Assembly (NCBI RefSeq): GCF_900215315.1 | Contig: NZ_OBEB01000008.1 | Location: forward strand, 166,611-230,610 | Origin: Arsukibacterium tuosuense | GTDB lineage: Bacteria > Pseudomonadota > Gammaproteobacteria > Enterobacterales > Alteromonadaceae | Reading direction: 5' to 3' | DNA length: 64,000 nucleotides | Part shown: positions 42,310 to 51,406 of the stretch, piece by piece | Position numbering within the stretch: position 1 is the first letter of the stretch | Layout: the number at the start of each line of letters is the position of its first letter | Translations under genes and position numbers: made by a program | The notes under the pieces: model-generated | Database searches by the model: none | Told to the model about the DNA's origin: nothing | What the model saw: the letters and a program-made list of their open reading frames with translations, nothing else

Positions 42310-44268
42310 TCAGAAGTACCCTTGGTTAAAACCGGATGTTTTAGCTGGTTCGTTGTAGCTGATATGAAACTCGCGGGCGATATAGGGTTTTAGCTGTTTG
42401 TAGTAATCGCCGACAATCTCTTCGTCCGTAGACAGCAAAATGACCTGTTGCCCCGCTTTGGGGAAGTAGTTATTCACCAGGTTACTGCGGTGAATACCGT
42501 CTAAACGCCCCAGCGGGGTATCAATAACTGTCGGTAGCTCTTTACCCGACGCCTCTGCCAAACCCCAAAGAATAGCGATAGCCAAAAGCTGGCGCTCACC
42601 GGCTGACAATTTAGCTGGCTCTAAGGCGTTGCCCGACATGTCATATAGCGTAATGGCAAAGTTGGTAGGGCAAATCTTTAAATCGCTAATAAGCTGTGAC
42701 TTACGCCCCAGCGCATCAAACTTTTGCTTAACCAACGTTTGTAAGCGATCAATATTCTCGCTGATAAGCTGCTCAGCAAAGCCCTGTAAAGTGGCTTTAA
42801 GCTTTTTAATATGCTCACTTACCTGAATAGTGCGCTTTTGCTCAAAGGTGTCTTTGTTTTGTTGTGCCAGCAGGTTGGTATAGCGCTGTGATAATACATT
42901 GCTTCTGGCGGTAGCTTGATCTAATAACTGTTGCTTCCGATCTTTTAGCGTGCGTAGGTTTTTTAACGTAGCCTCGTATTCTGCCAATTCAGCAATCACG
43001 TGCTGTACTGAGTCATAAGCCGGTATGGTATCCAGCTGTTTTTGCAGCAAGGCTTGCTGCTCTAGTAACTTTGCTTCATCTTTTTTCAGGCGCTCACGCT
43101 GTTTTTCTTCTTCAGTTATGCGCGCATCTAAACCATTAAAAATACCCAGGTCAGTATTCAGGTAGCATTCTACGCTGGCCAGTTGTTGGCGTGCTTTGGC
43201 TTGTTCGGCCATGGTTTGGTTGACATGCGCAAGGGTTTGTTCTGGTGCAGCACTGGAGTTTAATGCGGCCAGGATTTTCTCATCATAAGCGCTTATGGCT
43301 TCGTCCAGTACCTTGGCTTGTTTGGCGTCGGTTTCCAGCCTAATTTGGGTTTTGGTTTGCGCTATTAAATCTTTAACCAGAGCCAGAGGGCCAACACCTG
43401 CGGCCAGCTTTATTTGCTCGGCTTTATTTAGCTTTAACTTGGCTTCAACGGCACCCAGGTCAAACTTTAACTCGTCGCGCTTTTCAATCAAATGAGCACC
43501 GGTATTGCGCACAGCTTGCCGGGCTTTGTTAATGGCGATATTGGTATCGCTGAGCTGCTGTTCTATATCGGCCAGTTCTTTTTTCAGATCTGACATAACC
43601 ACATTGTGATCGCCCATTTCATCTTCACAGGCGGACACTTTCGCCATAACGCTTTGGTCGACGTTACCGGCGCGGCGTTTTTTATCTACTTGTGCCAGGT
43701 CGATTTGTAGTTGAGACAGCAAGTCCAGCCCCAGCAAACTTTCGATGCCGGTTTTTACCAGTTCAGACGAACGCTGCGGGTGGGCCAGGTTTTCGATTTT
43801 TTCACCGTCGAAAAAGAACAGGTCGGATAAACTAAGCGGGATAAATTCATTAACAAAGTCATCCCAGTACTGGCTTAGATGCTCGTCAAATTGATAATCA
43901 ACTAACACTCTGACTTTGTCTTTGGCTTCGAGGTTTTTAACCTGCCAGCTTCGCTCAATATCGTAACGCTTAATCTTGTTGTCGGCTCTATGTAGAAAGG
44001 ACAAACTGAGCATTACTTCAGCATCTTTAGGTGCAAAACGGTTTTTACAACTGGCTAAAAAGCTACCGTAAGCGGTACCTGCACGATTAGAACATTTAGC
44101 ATGCTTGCCGTACAGCACTAGCTGAATAGCATCTAAAAAGGTTGTTTTGCCGCCACCATTTAATGCACCTAGCAAAATGACTGGCTTGCCGTCAGTAACT
44201 TCCAGATTAATGCTGTGATCACCCTGGTAAATGCCAAAGTTTTTTATTTGTAGTTCGTTAAATATCAT
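42310..44268 (-). CDS. dndD: DNA sulfur modification protein DndD (SMC-like ATPase)
   Basis: About 652 residues. ATG 44268 (MIFNELQIKNFGIYQG) is chosen because GAGG is 9 bases upstream and the family starts here; an earlier frame start at 44289 is inside dndC. Walker A GALNGGGKTTFLDA (residues 34-47), a central coiled coil of about 350 residues with a hinge-like break, the ABC signature LSAGERQLLAIAILWGL and Walker B VIDTPLGRLD make it an SMC/RecF-type ATPase. DndD uses ATP to open or nick DNA during phosphorothioation. Overlaps dndC by 11 bases. Confidence 0.95.
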   Translation of the reverse strand: MIFNELQIKNFGIYQGDHSINLEVTDGKPVILLGALNGGGKTTFLDAIQLVLYGKHAKCSNRAGTAYGSFLASCKNRFAPKDAEVMLSLSFLHRADNKIKRYDIERSWQVKNLEAKDKVRVLVDYQFDEHLSQYWDDFVNEFIPLSLSDLFFFDGEKIENLAHPQRSSELVKTGIESLLGLDLLSQLQIDLAQVDKKRRAGNVDQSVMAKVSACEDEMGDHNVVMSDLKKELADIEQQLSDTNIAINKARQAVRNTGAHLIEKRDELKFDLGAVEAKLKLNKAEQIKLAAGVGPLALVKDLIAQTKTQIRLETDAKQAKVLDEAISAYDEKILAALNSSAAPEQTLAHVNQTMAEQAKARQQLASVECYLNTDLGIFNGLDARITEEEKQRERLKKDEAKLLEQQALLQKQLDTIPAYDSVQHVIAELAEYEATLKNLRTLKDRKQQLLDQATARSNVLSQRYTNLLAQQNKDTFEQKRTIQVSEHIKKLKATLQGFAEQLISENIDRLQTLVKQKFDALGRKSQLISDLKICPTNFAITLYDMSGNALEPAKLSAGERQLLAIAILWGLAEASGKELPTVIDTPLGRLDGIHRSNLVNNYFPKAGQQVILLSTDEEIVGDYYKQLKPYIAREFHISYNEPAKTSGFNQGYF

Positions 44269-45925
44269 CGCTGACGACCTCGGTTTCAATCAGCAATGAG
44301 CTGTAGCCTTTTTCTTTAATCGAGCGGGTAATAATGGTTATTTGCTCCGCCATGTTAGCTTTCTCTTCATCTGAGAAATTCGGTGAATTTTCGTACTGAA
44401 TTTGCAGCTCATGTCGCTTGCGCTCCAGTGCAAAAATCTTCGCTTCTTCTAATGATGAAAACGCGCCTTTTTCCAGGCTGTCATCTAATTCAGCAGCTAA
44501 GTTGGCACGGCGCAGCTGATGCTTGTGCTTATTGGCAATCGCCATTACCGCACGCACTTGTTGATACATTAAGCCGTCGCCATCGTTATGTTCCGTGCAG
44601 TAGCTTTTTAATTTATCCAGTACCGTTTTATTAAGTACTGGATGGTAAGCGCGCTTTTCACCAGGATAAGGCTTTTTAATAACTTTCTCGTAGATAGCGG
44701 GCAGGCTATCTTCTACTTCCAGCTTTTCTTCCAGCCAGATGCGGCGGATTTCTTCCAGTTCTTCCAGTGGTAATAGCTCGAGATTTTCAACTTCGGGCGG
44801 CCCCATTTGCTGAACGGCAACTTGAGCCTCCAGCACTTTCTGCAGTAATTCTTGCCGGAAGCTTTGGATGTAAGGGCCAGGCACTATGTCTGCACCATGT
44901 TTAGAGATATGCACGGTGAGGGTGCCGTTCATACGTCGAAAATCACGCCGTGCTTTATCGCGGCGCAGCTTATCCAGCTTTTTATCACGGTTGGCGTCGT
45001 TAACATCGATTTCGTTACGAAGCGCCAGCAATGGCAACATCCAATCCTTTTCGTCGTCATTGGCGATCATGGCTGTCATGGATTTATCTTCAGACACCAT
45101 GGTGCATACATAACAGCCAAAACGACTATCACCACAGCTTTGTGTGCTTTTATCAACTACAAGTGGGCATTCTCCGCCCTCAGTTGCGCCTTGATACATG
45201 CCCATCAAATCCTGATTGGGGAAGTTCCAAGGGTTGGGCACGGAGTTAAGATAAACCCAGACATCGTCATTGGTCCAATCGGCAATTGGGGTATATACCC
45301 AAACGCGTTCAAGCGAGCCATTTTCTGTTAAACCTAATGCTTTCCGTGTATTTGTGGTTGAGCTTTCGAACCTATCCATGCTTGCTGCTCGAGCTGTACT
45401 TTCTGCTTTGCGAGTGCCAAGTACGAGAATTGCTTCTCCGTTCTTATTAGCTAAATTTTGAATAAATGTATTAGACGGGGAAATTTTTAATCGGTCAGTG
45501 CACCAGCGAAACTTATAGCGTGGAGCAGGGTAGCCTTTGCCAATTAAGTTAACCCAAAAGCGATCTTTGACCGCTGGGGTTAAGCGATGAGGGATAATCG
45601 GCAAGCCTTGTTTGGCGGTAGTTTCCTTCATCCGCTCCAGCGATTTCTCTACCCACATGGCAACGAACGGGTTTTCAACCAAGGTATCGGTGCTGATAAC
45701 ATGCACGTCTTTATGGCATTTACCTTCCGCTTTTAAGTCAATCAGCGCATACCAAATAAGCTGCAGAATAGCTGTGGAGTCTTTACCACCGCTATAACCT
45801 ATGACCCATGGAATTTCGTCAGATAAATACAGTTGTTTTACATGTGCTTTGGCCGTTTCAAGCGTTTGCTTTAGACCTTTTGCGCCAAATGCTGAGTAAG
45901 TATTTACGGCTTGGTTACTGCTCAT
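44258..45925 (-). CDS. dndC: DNA phosphorothioation protein DndC (PAPS-reductase-like)
   Basis: A 555-residue PP-loop protein. The pyrophosphatase loop WVIGYSGGKDSTAILQL (S45-S50) binds ATP. Four cysteines for the Fe-S cluster are seen around RWCTDRLK, GECPLVVDKSTQSCGDSRFGCYVC. DndC receives sulfur from DndA and transfers it toward DNA. It overlaps dndB and dndD by 11 bases each, which shows tight coupling of the operon. Confidence 0.95.
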   Translation of the reverse strand: MSSNQAVNTYSAFGAKGLKQTLETAKAHVKQLYLSDEIPWVIGYSGGKDSTAILQLIWYALIDLKAEGKCHKDVHVISTDTLVENPFVAMWVEKSLERMKETTAKQGLPIIPHRLTPAVKDRFWVNLIGKGYPAPRYKFRWCTDRLKISPSNTFIQNLANKNGEAILVLGTRKAESTARAASMDRFESSTTNTRKALGLTENGSLERVWVYTPIADWTNDDVWVYLNSVPNPWNFPNQDLMGMYQGATEGGECPLVVDKSTQSCGDSRFGCYVCTMVSEDKSMTAMIANDDEKDWMLPLLALRNEIDVNDANRDKKLDKLRRDKARRDFRRMNGTLTVHISKHGADIVPGPYIQSFRQELLQKVLEAQVAVQQMGPPEVENLELLPLEELEEIRRIWLEEKLEVEDSLPAIYEKVIKKPYPGEKRAYHPVLNKTVLDKLKSYCTEHNDGDGLMYQQVRAVMAIANKHKHQLRRANLAAELDDSLEKGAFSSLEEAKIFALERKRHELQIQYENSPNFSDEEKANMAEQITIITRSIKEKGYSSLLIETEVVSDDI

Positions 45926-47006
45926 GGCGGATACCTGTTAATTTGGTTTCATCTTGTTGCTCTTTAGGGCTGAGCTCTAATCCAATTATTGTCTTAATCC
46001 TTGTTGCGGTAGCTTTGGCACGACTGGAGTTATTACTCATTTCACCGTTAATCATGCAACGACCTTCCCAGTCGGCTTTGTTGCTGCGGTCCCAGTTTAT
46101 TTGTTTAAGTTTTTTCAGGTATTGTTTCCACTTAGGTGTTTTCAAAAGCTGGCGGCCAACTATTCCTAGTGCTTGTAAGGTGACTGAATGCACATTTACT
46201 GAATGTTTTCTGGCATCACCTGCGGACAACTTATCTTCATAGACAAACTGCCATTCCGTCATGTTTTCATAAACGGTTTGCCAATACTGTGTAGCAATAA
46301 CGCTAAGTTCGAGATAGTTATCGGCGGTAACCTTGTCGAACAGCTCTCGGGTCGCTCTGTTAAATGCGCTATGAGTAAGTAATTTTTTAGAGCGCGGGCT
46401 TAAGCTGTTTTTCTCTAAATCAATGAGCTTTTGCAAGACAGGGTTGTTGTAAATCAGTTCCTTTGACAACAAGGCGCAAGGCGAATTGTCGTAGGTAATA
46501 CCTAAAGAGCGGTCAGCTTTTTTCGGGTAAAGGTTCAAATCTTTAAAGATTTTTTGCCTGTCTTCCAGCGTTTTATCGGCAAAAAACACCACCGAAATAC
46601 TCTCTTCCGCCAGGGTAGGATCTTGTTTTAAAGCCTCTGCAATAGCGGCATTGCGGTGTTGACCGTCGGTTATATAAACCTCAGCATCGGCATCAATGGT
46701 TAAGGTGCCGATATTGGTTTCGTGGGCGCCGGTTCCAATGGCCGTAAAAATGCTGGCACCTTCGATACAGGCGGTAATGGCAGAGAATGCATATTCTTCG
46801 CGCTGAGACAGAATGTAATTCGTTATTTGCGGTATGCGCTCTGTATTAAGAGTGCGCTGTGCCCGGGCTTCTACTGGTAAGGAGCTTTCATCGAACGTAA
46901 AAACCTTACGCAGCCTTTTTAACGGACACATTACAATGTAGTATTCACTACCTGCCTGTACACCACGAATAGCTGGAAACGAAGTCCCTGACGATATACT
47001 GTTCAC
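45915..47006 (-). CDS. dndB: DNA sulfur modification protein DndB
   Basis: A 363-residue DGQHR protein. The motif YITDGQHRNAAI (residues 111-122) and KKADRSLGITYDNSPCALLSKELI match DndB. It starts with GTG 47006; no in-frame ATG fits better. DndB regulates the modification genes and adjusts modification frequency; in Salmonella the homologue DptB is reported to repress its own operon. Its promoter region holds two TTTGTACAAA palindromes that could be its own binding sites. It overlaps dndC by 11 bases. Confidence 0.92.
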   Translation of the reverse strand: MNSISSGTSFPAIRGVQAGSEYYIVMCPLKRLRKVFTFDESSLPVEARAQRTLNTERIPQITNYILSQREEYAFSAITACIEGASIFTAIGTGAHETNIGTLTIDADAEVYITDGQHRNAAIAEALKQDPTLAEESISVVFFADKTLEDRQKIFKDLNLYPKKADRSLGITYDNSPCALLSKELIYNNPVLQKLIDLEKNSLSPRSKKLLTHSAFNRATRELFDKVTADNYLELSVIATQYWQTVYENMTEWQFVYEDKLSAGDARKHSVNVHSVTLQALGIVGRQLLKTPKWKQYLKKLKQINWDRSNKADWEGRCMINGEMSNNSSRAKATATRIKTIIGLELSPKEQQDETKLTGIRHEQ

Positions 47007-47036
47007 ACGAAGACCTATAAATCAGAATGAATAATG

Positions 47037-47068
47037 TTTGTACAAAATGTTGTCTTGTTTGTACAAAC
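47037..47068. promoter_or_regulatory. paired palindromic operator between dndB and dndA
   Basis: TTTGTACAAA occurs at 47037-47046 and again at 47058-47067, the second extended to GTTTGTACAAAC. Both are perfect palindromes, 21 bp apart centre to centre (two helical turns). They lie in the 132-bp divergent region and would block both promoters. DndB itself or an outside repressor could bind. Confidence 0.7.
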
Positions 47069-47082
47069 AGGGGCATTATACT
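47055..47082 (+). promoter_or_regulatory. putative dndA promoter
   Basis: TTGTTT (47055-47060) and TATACT (47077-47082) are spaced 16 bases apart in the -35/-10 arrangement. The -35 element overlaps the second palindrome, so a bound repressor would exclude RNA polymerase. Confidence 0.5.
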
Positions 47083-47138
47083 AACAGTTAGGCACTGGCT
47101 TGTCTCCCATTTAAACTAAAAAAACGTCGGCGAATTTT

Positions 47139-48263
47139 ATGACTATATACCTCGATTTTAGCGCTACAACCCCCGTATTGCCTGAAGTTGCTGATTTTGT
47201 TTATAAACTTATGGTTGAAGAATATGGCAATGCCGGAAGTCGCACGCATGAATATGGCGTGGCAGCTAAACGTGCGGTGGAAGCAGCCCGTGCACAGGTA
47301 GCAGAAATTGCTAAAGCAGACAAAACGGAAGTGATTTTTACCAGTGGAGCGACAGAGAGTAACAATATCGCGATTTTGGGGTTGCGAGAGTATGCCGAGC
47401 AAAATGGTAAGAAGCACATTATTACCAGCAAGCTGGAGCATAAAGCTGTACTTGAACCTATAGAACACCTCGAGCAGCAAGGCTTTGAAGTTACTTACCT
47501 GGATGCAACAGGTGATGGGCAAGTAGATATTGAGCAGCTTAAAACTGCGCTGCGAAACGATACACTGCTGGTTTCAATAATGCACATCAACAACGAAACT
47601 GGAGCAATTCAACCTATTGGTGAAATCTGTCAGTTGCTGTCAGAGCATGATGCCTATTTGCATGTTGATGCAGCGCAGAGCTTCGGCAAATACCCTTATG
47701 ATCTCGATAATCTTCGTATCGACTTTATCAGTGTCAGTGGCCACAAGCTTTACGCACCAAAAGGCATTGGGGCTTTGATCATGCGCCGCCGTGGTTTTAC
47801 CAAGCCACCGTTAAAGCCAATTTACTTTGGAGGCGGGCAGGAGAAAGGACTGCGCCCTGGTACACTGGCGATTCCACTAATTGCTGGTTTGGGGTTGGCC
47901 TGTGAACTGGCTGCAAAGAATGCTGAAAAGTGGTTGGCACATGTCAGCGAGTTAAAAACTAATTTTACTGATGCGCTAAGTGAGCTTGGCGCCGAAGTAA
48001 ATGGCAAAAATGCCTCGCCATATGTCGTTAACTTTTCCGTTCCTGGTATCAACTCTGAGGCGGCGATGGTAAAGCTAAAGGGTATTATTGCGGTATCAAA
48101 TGGGTCTGCTTGTACATCAAGTAGCTATAAACCATCACATGTGCTGACAGCAATGGGCTTGGATTCAGAACGTATTGCTGGGGCTATTCGGGTCTCATTT
48201 GGTGTGACTACACAGAACATACCCTATGAAGATATAAAGACAGCGCTAGGCGCTTTACTCTGA
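47139..48263 (+). CDS. dndA: Cysteine desulfurase DndA
   Basis: A 374-residue PLP enzyme of the NifS/IscS class. It shows IYLDFSATTPVLPEV, FTSGATESNNIAI, HVDAAQSFGK, SGHKLYAPKGIGAL with PLP lysine K203, and the catalytic cysteine C325 in SNGSACTSSSYKPSHVL. It removes sulfur from cysteine as a persulfide and passes it to DndC. It is transcribed divergently from dndBCDE. Its start is preceded by a weak purine stretch. An unlinked IscS role is possible but the position argues for DndA. Confidence 0.93.
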   Translation: MTIYLDFSATTPVLPEVADFVYKLMVEEYGNAGSRTHEYGVAAKRAVEAARAQVAEIAKADKTEVIFTSGATESNNIAILGLREYAEQNGKKHIITSKLEHKAVLEPIEHLEQQGFEVTYLDATGDGQVDIEQLKTALRNDTLLVSIMHINNETGAIQPIGEICQLLSEHDAYLHVDAAQSFGKYPYDLDNLRIDFISVSGHKLYAPKGIGALIMRRRGFTKPPLKPIYFGGGQEKGLRPGTLAIPLIAGLGLACELAAKNAEKWLAHVSELKTNFTDALSELGAEVNGKNASPYVVNFSVPGINSEAAMVKLKGIIAVSNGSACTSSSYKPSHVLTAMGLDSERIAGAIRVSFGVTTQNIPYEDIKTALGALL

Positions 48264-48434
48264 CTCAGGGGCTATTTGGTATAAAAAAGCATTGCCCTGC
48301 TTTTTGTAGCTTAACTTGCTGGATACCCGAAGGTGCATTAGCTCACAACTGGACACCTTCAACACCTTTTTAGCTTCCTTGCTAGTAAGCCAGCCGTCAT
48401 CATTTTTCTCTGTTTTTACTGGCTTGGTCGGCAA
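48255..48434 (-). CDS. Small HTH-like protein (59 residues) convergent with dndA
   Basis: A minus-strand frame with start TTG 48434, placed 5-10 bases after AAGGGGG, giving LPTKPVKTEKNDDG then WLTSKEAKKVLKVSS, CELMHLRVSSKLSYKKQG and NAFLYQIAPESE. The middle is like the winged HTH of excisionase/MerR-type proteins (W-x-T-S-K-E-A... L-x-V-S-S... H-L-R). Its stop overlaps the end of dndA by 9 bases. It may be complete with a TTG start or the C-terminus of a broken gene whose earlier part reads in another frame at 48447-48588. Too short for usual ORF filters. Confidence 0.5.
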   Translation of the reverse strand: MPTKPVKTEKNDDGWLTSKEAKKVLKVSSCELMHLRVSSKLSYKKQGNAFLYQIAPESE

Positions 48435-48446
48435 AGCAGCCCCCTT

Positions 48447-48588
48447 AGCAATCGGGAATGCAAATTATCTTATCAGCTTTTGACTGCTTGTCGATTTTCT
48501 GGAAGCTATTGTTCACGCCCTGCAATTCCAGGTAATTGGCGTAAAACAGCGACTGCAGGTGGCAGAGTGGTAGGGCGAACCTCTTATC
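48447..48588 (-). pseudogene. broken coding stretch at the island edge
   Basis: After the stop of the FIST-GGDEF-EAL gene the same minus-strand frame stays open for about 46 codons, including HLQSLFYANYLELQGVNNSF and QKIDKQSKADKIICIPDC, then stops at about 48447. A shift of frame there would continue into IAKGAALPTKP and the HTH-like peptide that follows. It has no start codon with ribosome site and looks like the remains of a longer gene, perhaps from the island's integration module. Family not recognised. Confidence 0.4.
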
Positions 48589-51405
48589 TCAGGTCATCGC
48601 ATCAGGATAAGCCTGCTGATTCCGGGTAATGTCCGATGCCGGTATCGGCTTGGAAATATAATAACCCTGCACCATATCGACGCCGAGCTGTTTTAAGCAC
48701 TGATAAATATCGGCAGTACTGACAAACTCGGCAATGGTTTTAATGCCTAAGTTTTTTGCCATATCGATAATACTTTTGGTGACCAGCCGGCTATTCTTGT
48801 TGTCTACTACGCCTTTAATAATTGAACCGTCAATTTTGATAAATTCAGGCTTGATATCAACCAGGTAGGCAAAGTTAGAGTAGCCGCTGCCAAAGTCGTC
48901 AATGGCAATCTGGGCACCGTAAGATCTTACTTTTCTGATAAATTCGGCAACGCTGGAGAATTCGCGGATTGCCTCTGATTCGGTAATTTCAAAAATAATC
49001 TGCTGGCCGTTATGCCCTTGCAGGTTGCTGAAAATAAACTCAGTGGTTTGGCTGTCCAGAATATCCTGAATGGAGATATTAACTGAGACTTTGCATTTAA
49101 ACCTGTTGGCAGTGGCAACAGCGATAGCCACGACTTCACGGGTTAAGGCGCCGTATAGCCTGGTTTTTTTTATATAATCGAGAAACACGCCCGGTGCGGT
49201 AACTTCGCCGTTGCCCTGATCTATCCTGACCAGGGCTTCAAATTTGTCGCAATCCTGGCTGGTTCTATTAACAGGTGCCAGCCGCTGGAACCAGGCTGTC
49301 AGCCGTTTGTCGTTCAGCGCCTCCCGTACTTGCTCAATATAATGGTAGGCGTTATCACCTGCTATCTGCTGTTCGGTTTTGATGACTAACGAGGTGGAGT
49401 AATAAGTTTTGGCCTCGGCCAGGGCGCTTTCCGCCAGCGCTATTGCCCTGGTGCCTGATACGCCGATGCCAATACTCAGGTTAATATCAAACACATGGTC
49501 ATTAAAATCCAGGGTGGCGGCTTCCACTTCGGTTCTCAGTTGTTCGCATTTGGCCGAAAACTGTTGCAGTGACATCTGGCTAAGCGGTCTTAGCGCAAAG
49601 CTTGCCCCGTGAAACTTGTAGGTTTGTAATTGCAGCGAACTGGCGGCGCTGACAAAATGCTGCGCCAGTTGTCTGATGGCTTTGTCGCCCTGCTCAATGC
49701 CCCAGTAGTCGTTCAGCAGTTTAAAATTCCGGGTATCAAACACCGCCAGCAACACAATGTTGCTATTTTTGAGATCGGTACTGAGCCGGGTGCGGTTTGG
49801 CAAGCCGGTAAGCGCGTCGGTATTCTGAATTCTGATGGTTTGTCTGGCTTTAACAATGTCGGTAACGTCGTTGCGAATACTTAAAAAACGGCTGATGTTT
49901 TGGTGTTCGTCCAGAATGGGCACGATGACGGTTTTAACATAATAGTGCGAGCCATCTTTCTTTCTATTAAGGATAAGGCCCTGCCAGGTGCGTTTGCTGT
50001 TAATGGTTTGCCATAAGTTTTGATAAACCTTGGCCGGCATGGCCGGGTGTTTAATCAGCTGATGGGTGTTGCCGATTAGTTCTGGTGCGCTGTAGCCGCT
50101 GATATCTTCAAACTTTTTATTAACGTAAACAATAATGCCGTCAGCATCGGTGATGGAGACGATAGAGCTTTGATTAACCGCATGCTGATGCTGTCGCAGA
50201 AAAGTTAAAGCATCGTTCAGCTCTTTGCCGGTGGCGGTTGCCAGCCGGGCCAGGGTGTACAGCGATGACGGTATTATTGGCTGTTTATCGGTGTCGGCAA
50301 ACGGCAGGGCAGGGGGCAGTTGCTGCTCTGATAACACCAGCAGCGTGGTTGACAGATTCAGTAAATCAAACTGCTGGCCGGCCGAGCAATACTCGCCATA
50401 GAAAAAGCCGCCGGCGGCATGATTGTTAGCGCCCAGCTTGTGCATTTCCGGGTGGATATGCTGGCCTAAATAGGCTTTCCTGGCGGCGCAGGAGTATATC
50501 ACCAGCGCTGCCTGGTTTAGCGCTGTCAGGGTTTTCACTTCATGCATTAACAACTGAATATCAGCAAAAGAGAACGTGACACTGTCGCCAATATTAATAT
50601 CACCGGCGAGAATAATACCGCTGCCGTCCTGCGTGACACCAATTGGTGAGCGGAGAATAATTTTTTCGCCGTGCTGCACCCTGAACGGAAACGCCATTGC
50701 CGTATTGGGCAGGCCGCTGACAACGTCGTTACCCAGATATTTTTTATACACCTCCAGCACCGGCAGATCATTAAGCCGGTACAGCACATTATTGGCAGCG
50801 GCGGTAACGGTAAATGCCTGGCCAATGGCATGCCAGCCGGTAAATTTGTGCTGCATTGCCTGCAGCGTGTCACTGTGCAATGCCACACCGACCAGGCCTT
50901 TGCGGTATACCTCTGTTTCCAGCAGCGTATAGGTGCCGGTAAAGCTGGCGTTATCAGCCGCATTGCCGCCGGCAAAAATGCAGGCGGGCATCTCCTGATG
51001 TAACACTTTTAGTAAAGACTCAGGGCTGGTTTCTAACGCATTAGTGAAAAAAATAATAACTTTAGGCGGCGCCGGAAACAGGGTGCGGATAGTGTTCCGC
51101 AAACCCTGGCCGGGTTGCAGGCTCAGGCTGAAGGGCTGGGCGCGGAACGTTTTTTCGAAGATCAGAAAGTTCAGGATAACGGCCTGTTCAAGACAATCGC
51201 CGTTATAAATCTCACCGGCGGTTGACGCGCCAATCAGCACAAACTGCGGTAGCTGCCGTTTCAGGTCCAGCTGCAGCCGGGTTGTCTGTTCAAGGCTGGC
51301 CCCGGAAAATACCTGCACCACCCCCTGGCAGCTGGTTAAACCCTGCTCTGTGATAAATTCACGTAAACTGGCAGCGGTTAAATACTGATATGACAAATGC
51401 CGCAT
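48589..51405 (-). CDS. FIST-PAS-GGDEF-EAL signalling protein
   Basis: A 938-residue cytosolic sensor. FIST_N (about 25-215: VQVFSGASLEQTTRLQLDL, LIGASTAGEIYNGDC) and FIST_C (about 215-355) bind small ligands, possibly amino acids. A PAS domain (about 385-510) precedes a GGDEF domain whose active site reads HGASF instead of GGDEF, so cyclase activity is unlikely. The EAL domain (about 690-930) keeps FEALVRID, IDDFGSGYSNFAYL and QGYYISKPI, so it should hydrolyse c-di-GMP. It starts one base after the chemoreceptor stop upstream, so the two are co-expressed and may share a signal. Confidence 0.9.
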   Translation of the reverse strand: MRHLSYQYLTAASLREFITEQGLTSCQGVVQVFSGASLEQTTRLQLDLKRQLPQFVLIGASTAGEIYNGDCLEQAVILNFLIFEKTFRAQPFSLSLQPGQGLRNTIRTLFPAPPKVIIFFTNALETSPESLLKVLHQEMPACIFAGGNAADNASFTGTYTLLETEVYRKGLVGVALHSDTLQAMQHKFTGWHAIGQAFTVTAAANNVLYRLNDLPVLEVYKKYLGNDVVSGLPNTAMAFPFRVQHGEKIILRSPIGVTQDGSGIILAGDINIGDSVTFSFADIQLLMHEVKTLTALNQAALVIYSCAARKAYLGQHIHPEMHKLGANNHAAGGFFYGEYCSAGQQFDLLNLSTTLLVLSEQQLPPALPFADTDKQPIIPSSLYTLARLATATGKELNDALTFLRQHQHAVNQSSIVSITDADGIIVYVNKKFEDISGYSAPELIGNTHQLIKHPAMPAKVYQNLWQTINSKRTWQGLILNRKKDGSHYYVKTVIVPILDEHQNISRFLSIRNDVTDIVKARQTIRIQNTDALTGLPNRTRLSTDLKNSNIVLLAVFDTRNFKLLNDYWGIEQGDKAIRQLAQHFVSAASSLQLQTYKFHGASFALRPLSQMSLQQFSAKCEQLRTEVEAATLDFNDHVFDINLSIGIGVSGTRAIALAESALAEAKTYYSTSLVIKTEQQIAGDNAYHYIEQVREALNDKRLTAWFQRLAPVNRTSQDCDKFEALVRIDQGNGEVTAPGVFLDYIKKTRLYGALTREVVAIAVATANRFKCKVSVNISIQDILDSQTTEFIFSNLQGHNGQQIIFEITESEAIREFSSVAEFIRKVRSYGAQIAIDDFGSGYSNFAYLVDIKPEFIKIDGSIIKGVVDNKNSRLVTKSIIDMAKNLGIKTIAEFVSTADIYQCLKQLGVDMVQGYYISKPIPASDITRNQQAYPDAMT

Positions 51406-51406
51406 T

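Noticed and set aside
44852..45331. 159-codon plus-strand frame inside dndC
   Set aside because: It overlaps conserved DndC coding, including the cysteine cluster; no family resemblance.
45808..46242. 144-codon plus-strand frame across the dndC/dndB junction
   Set aside because: It overlaps two well supported genes and lacks a start signal.
48540..48600. possible tRNA 3' end at the island edge
   Set aside because: The GGCAGAGTGGTAGGGCG string does not fold into a T-arm and acceptor stem, so no attachment tRNA can be claimed.
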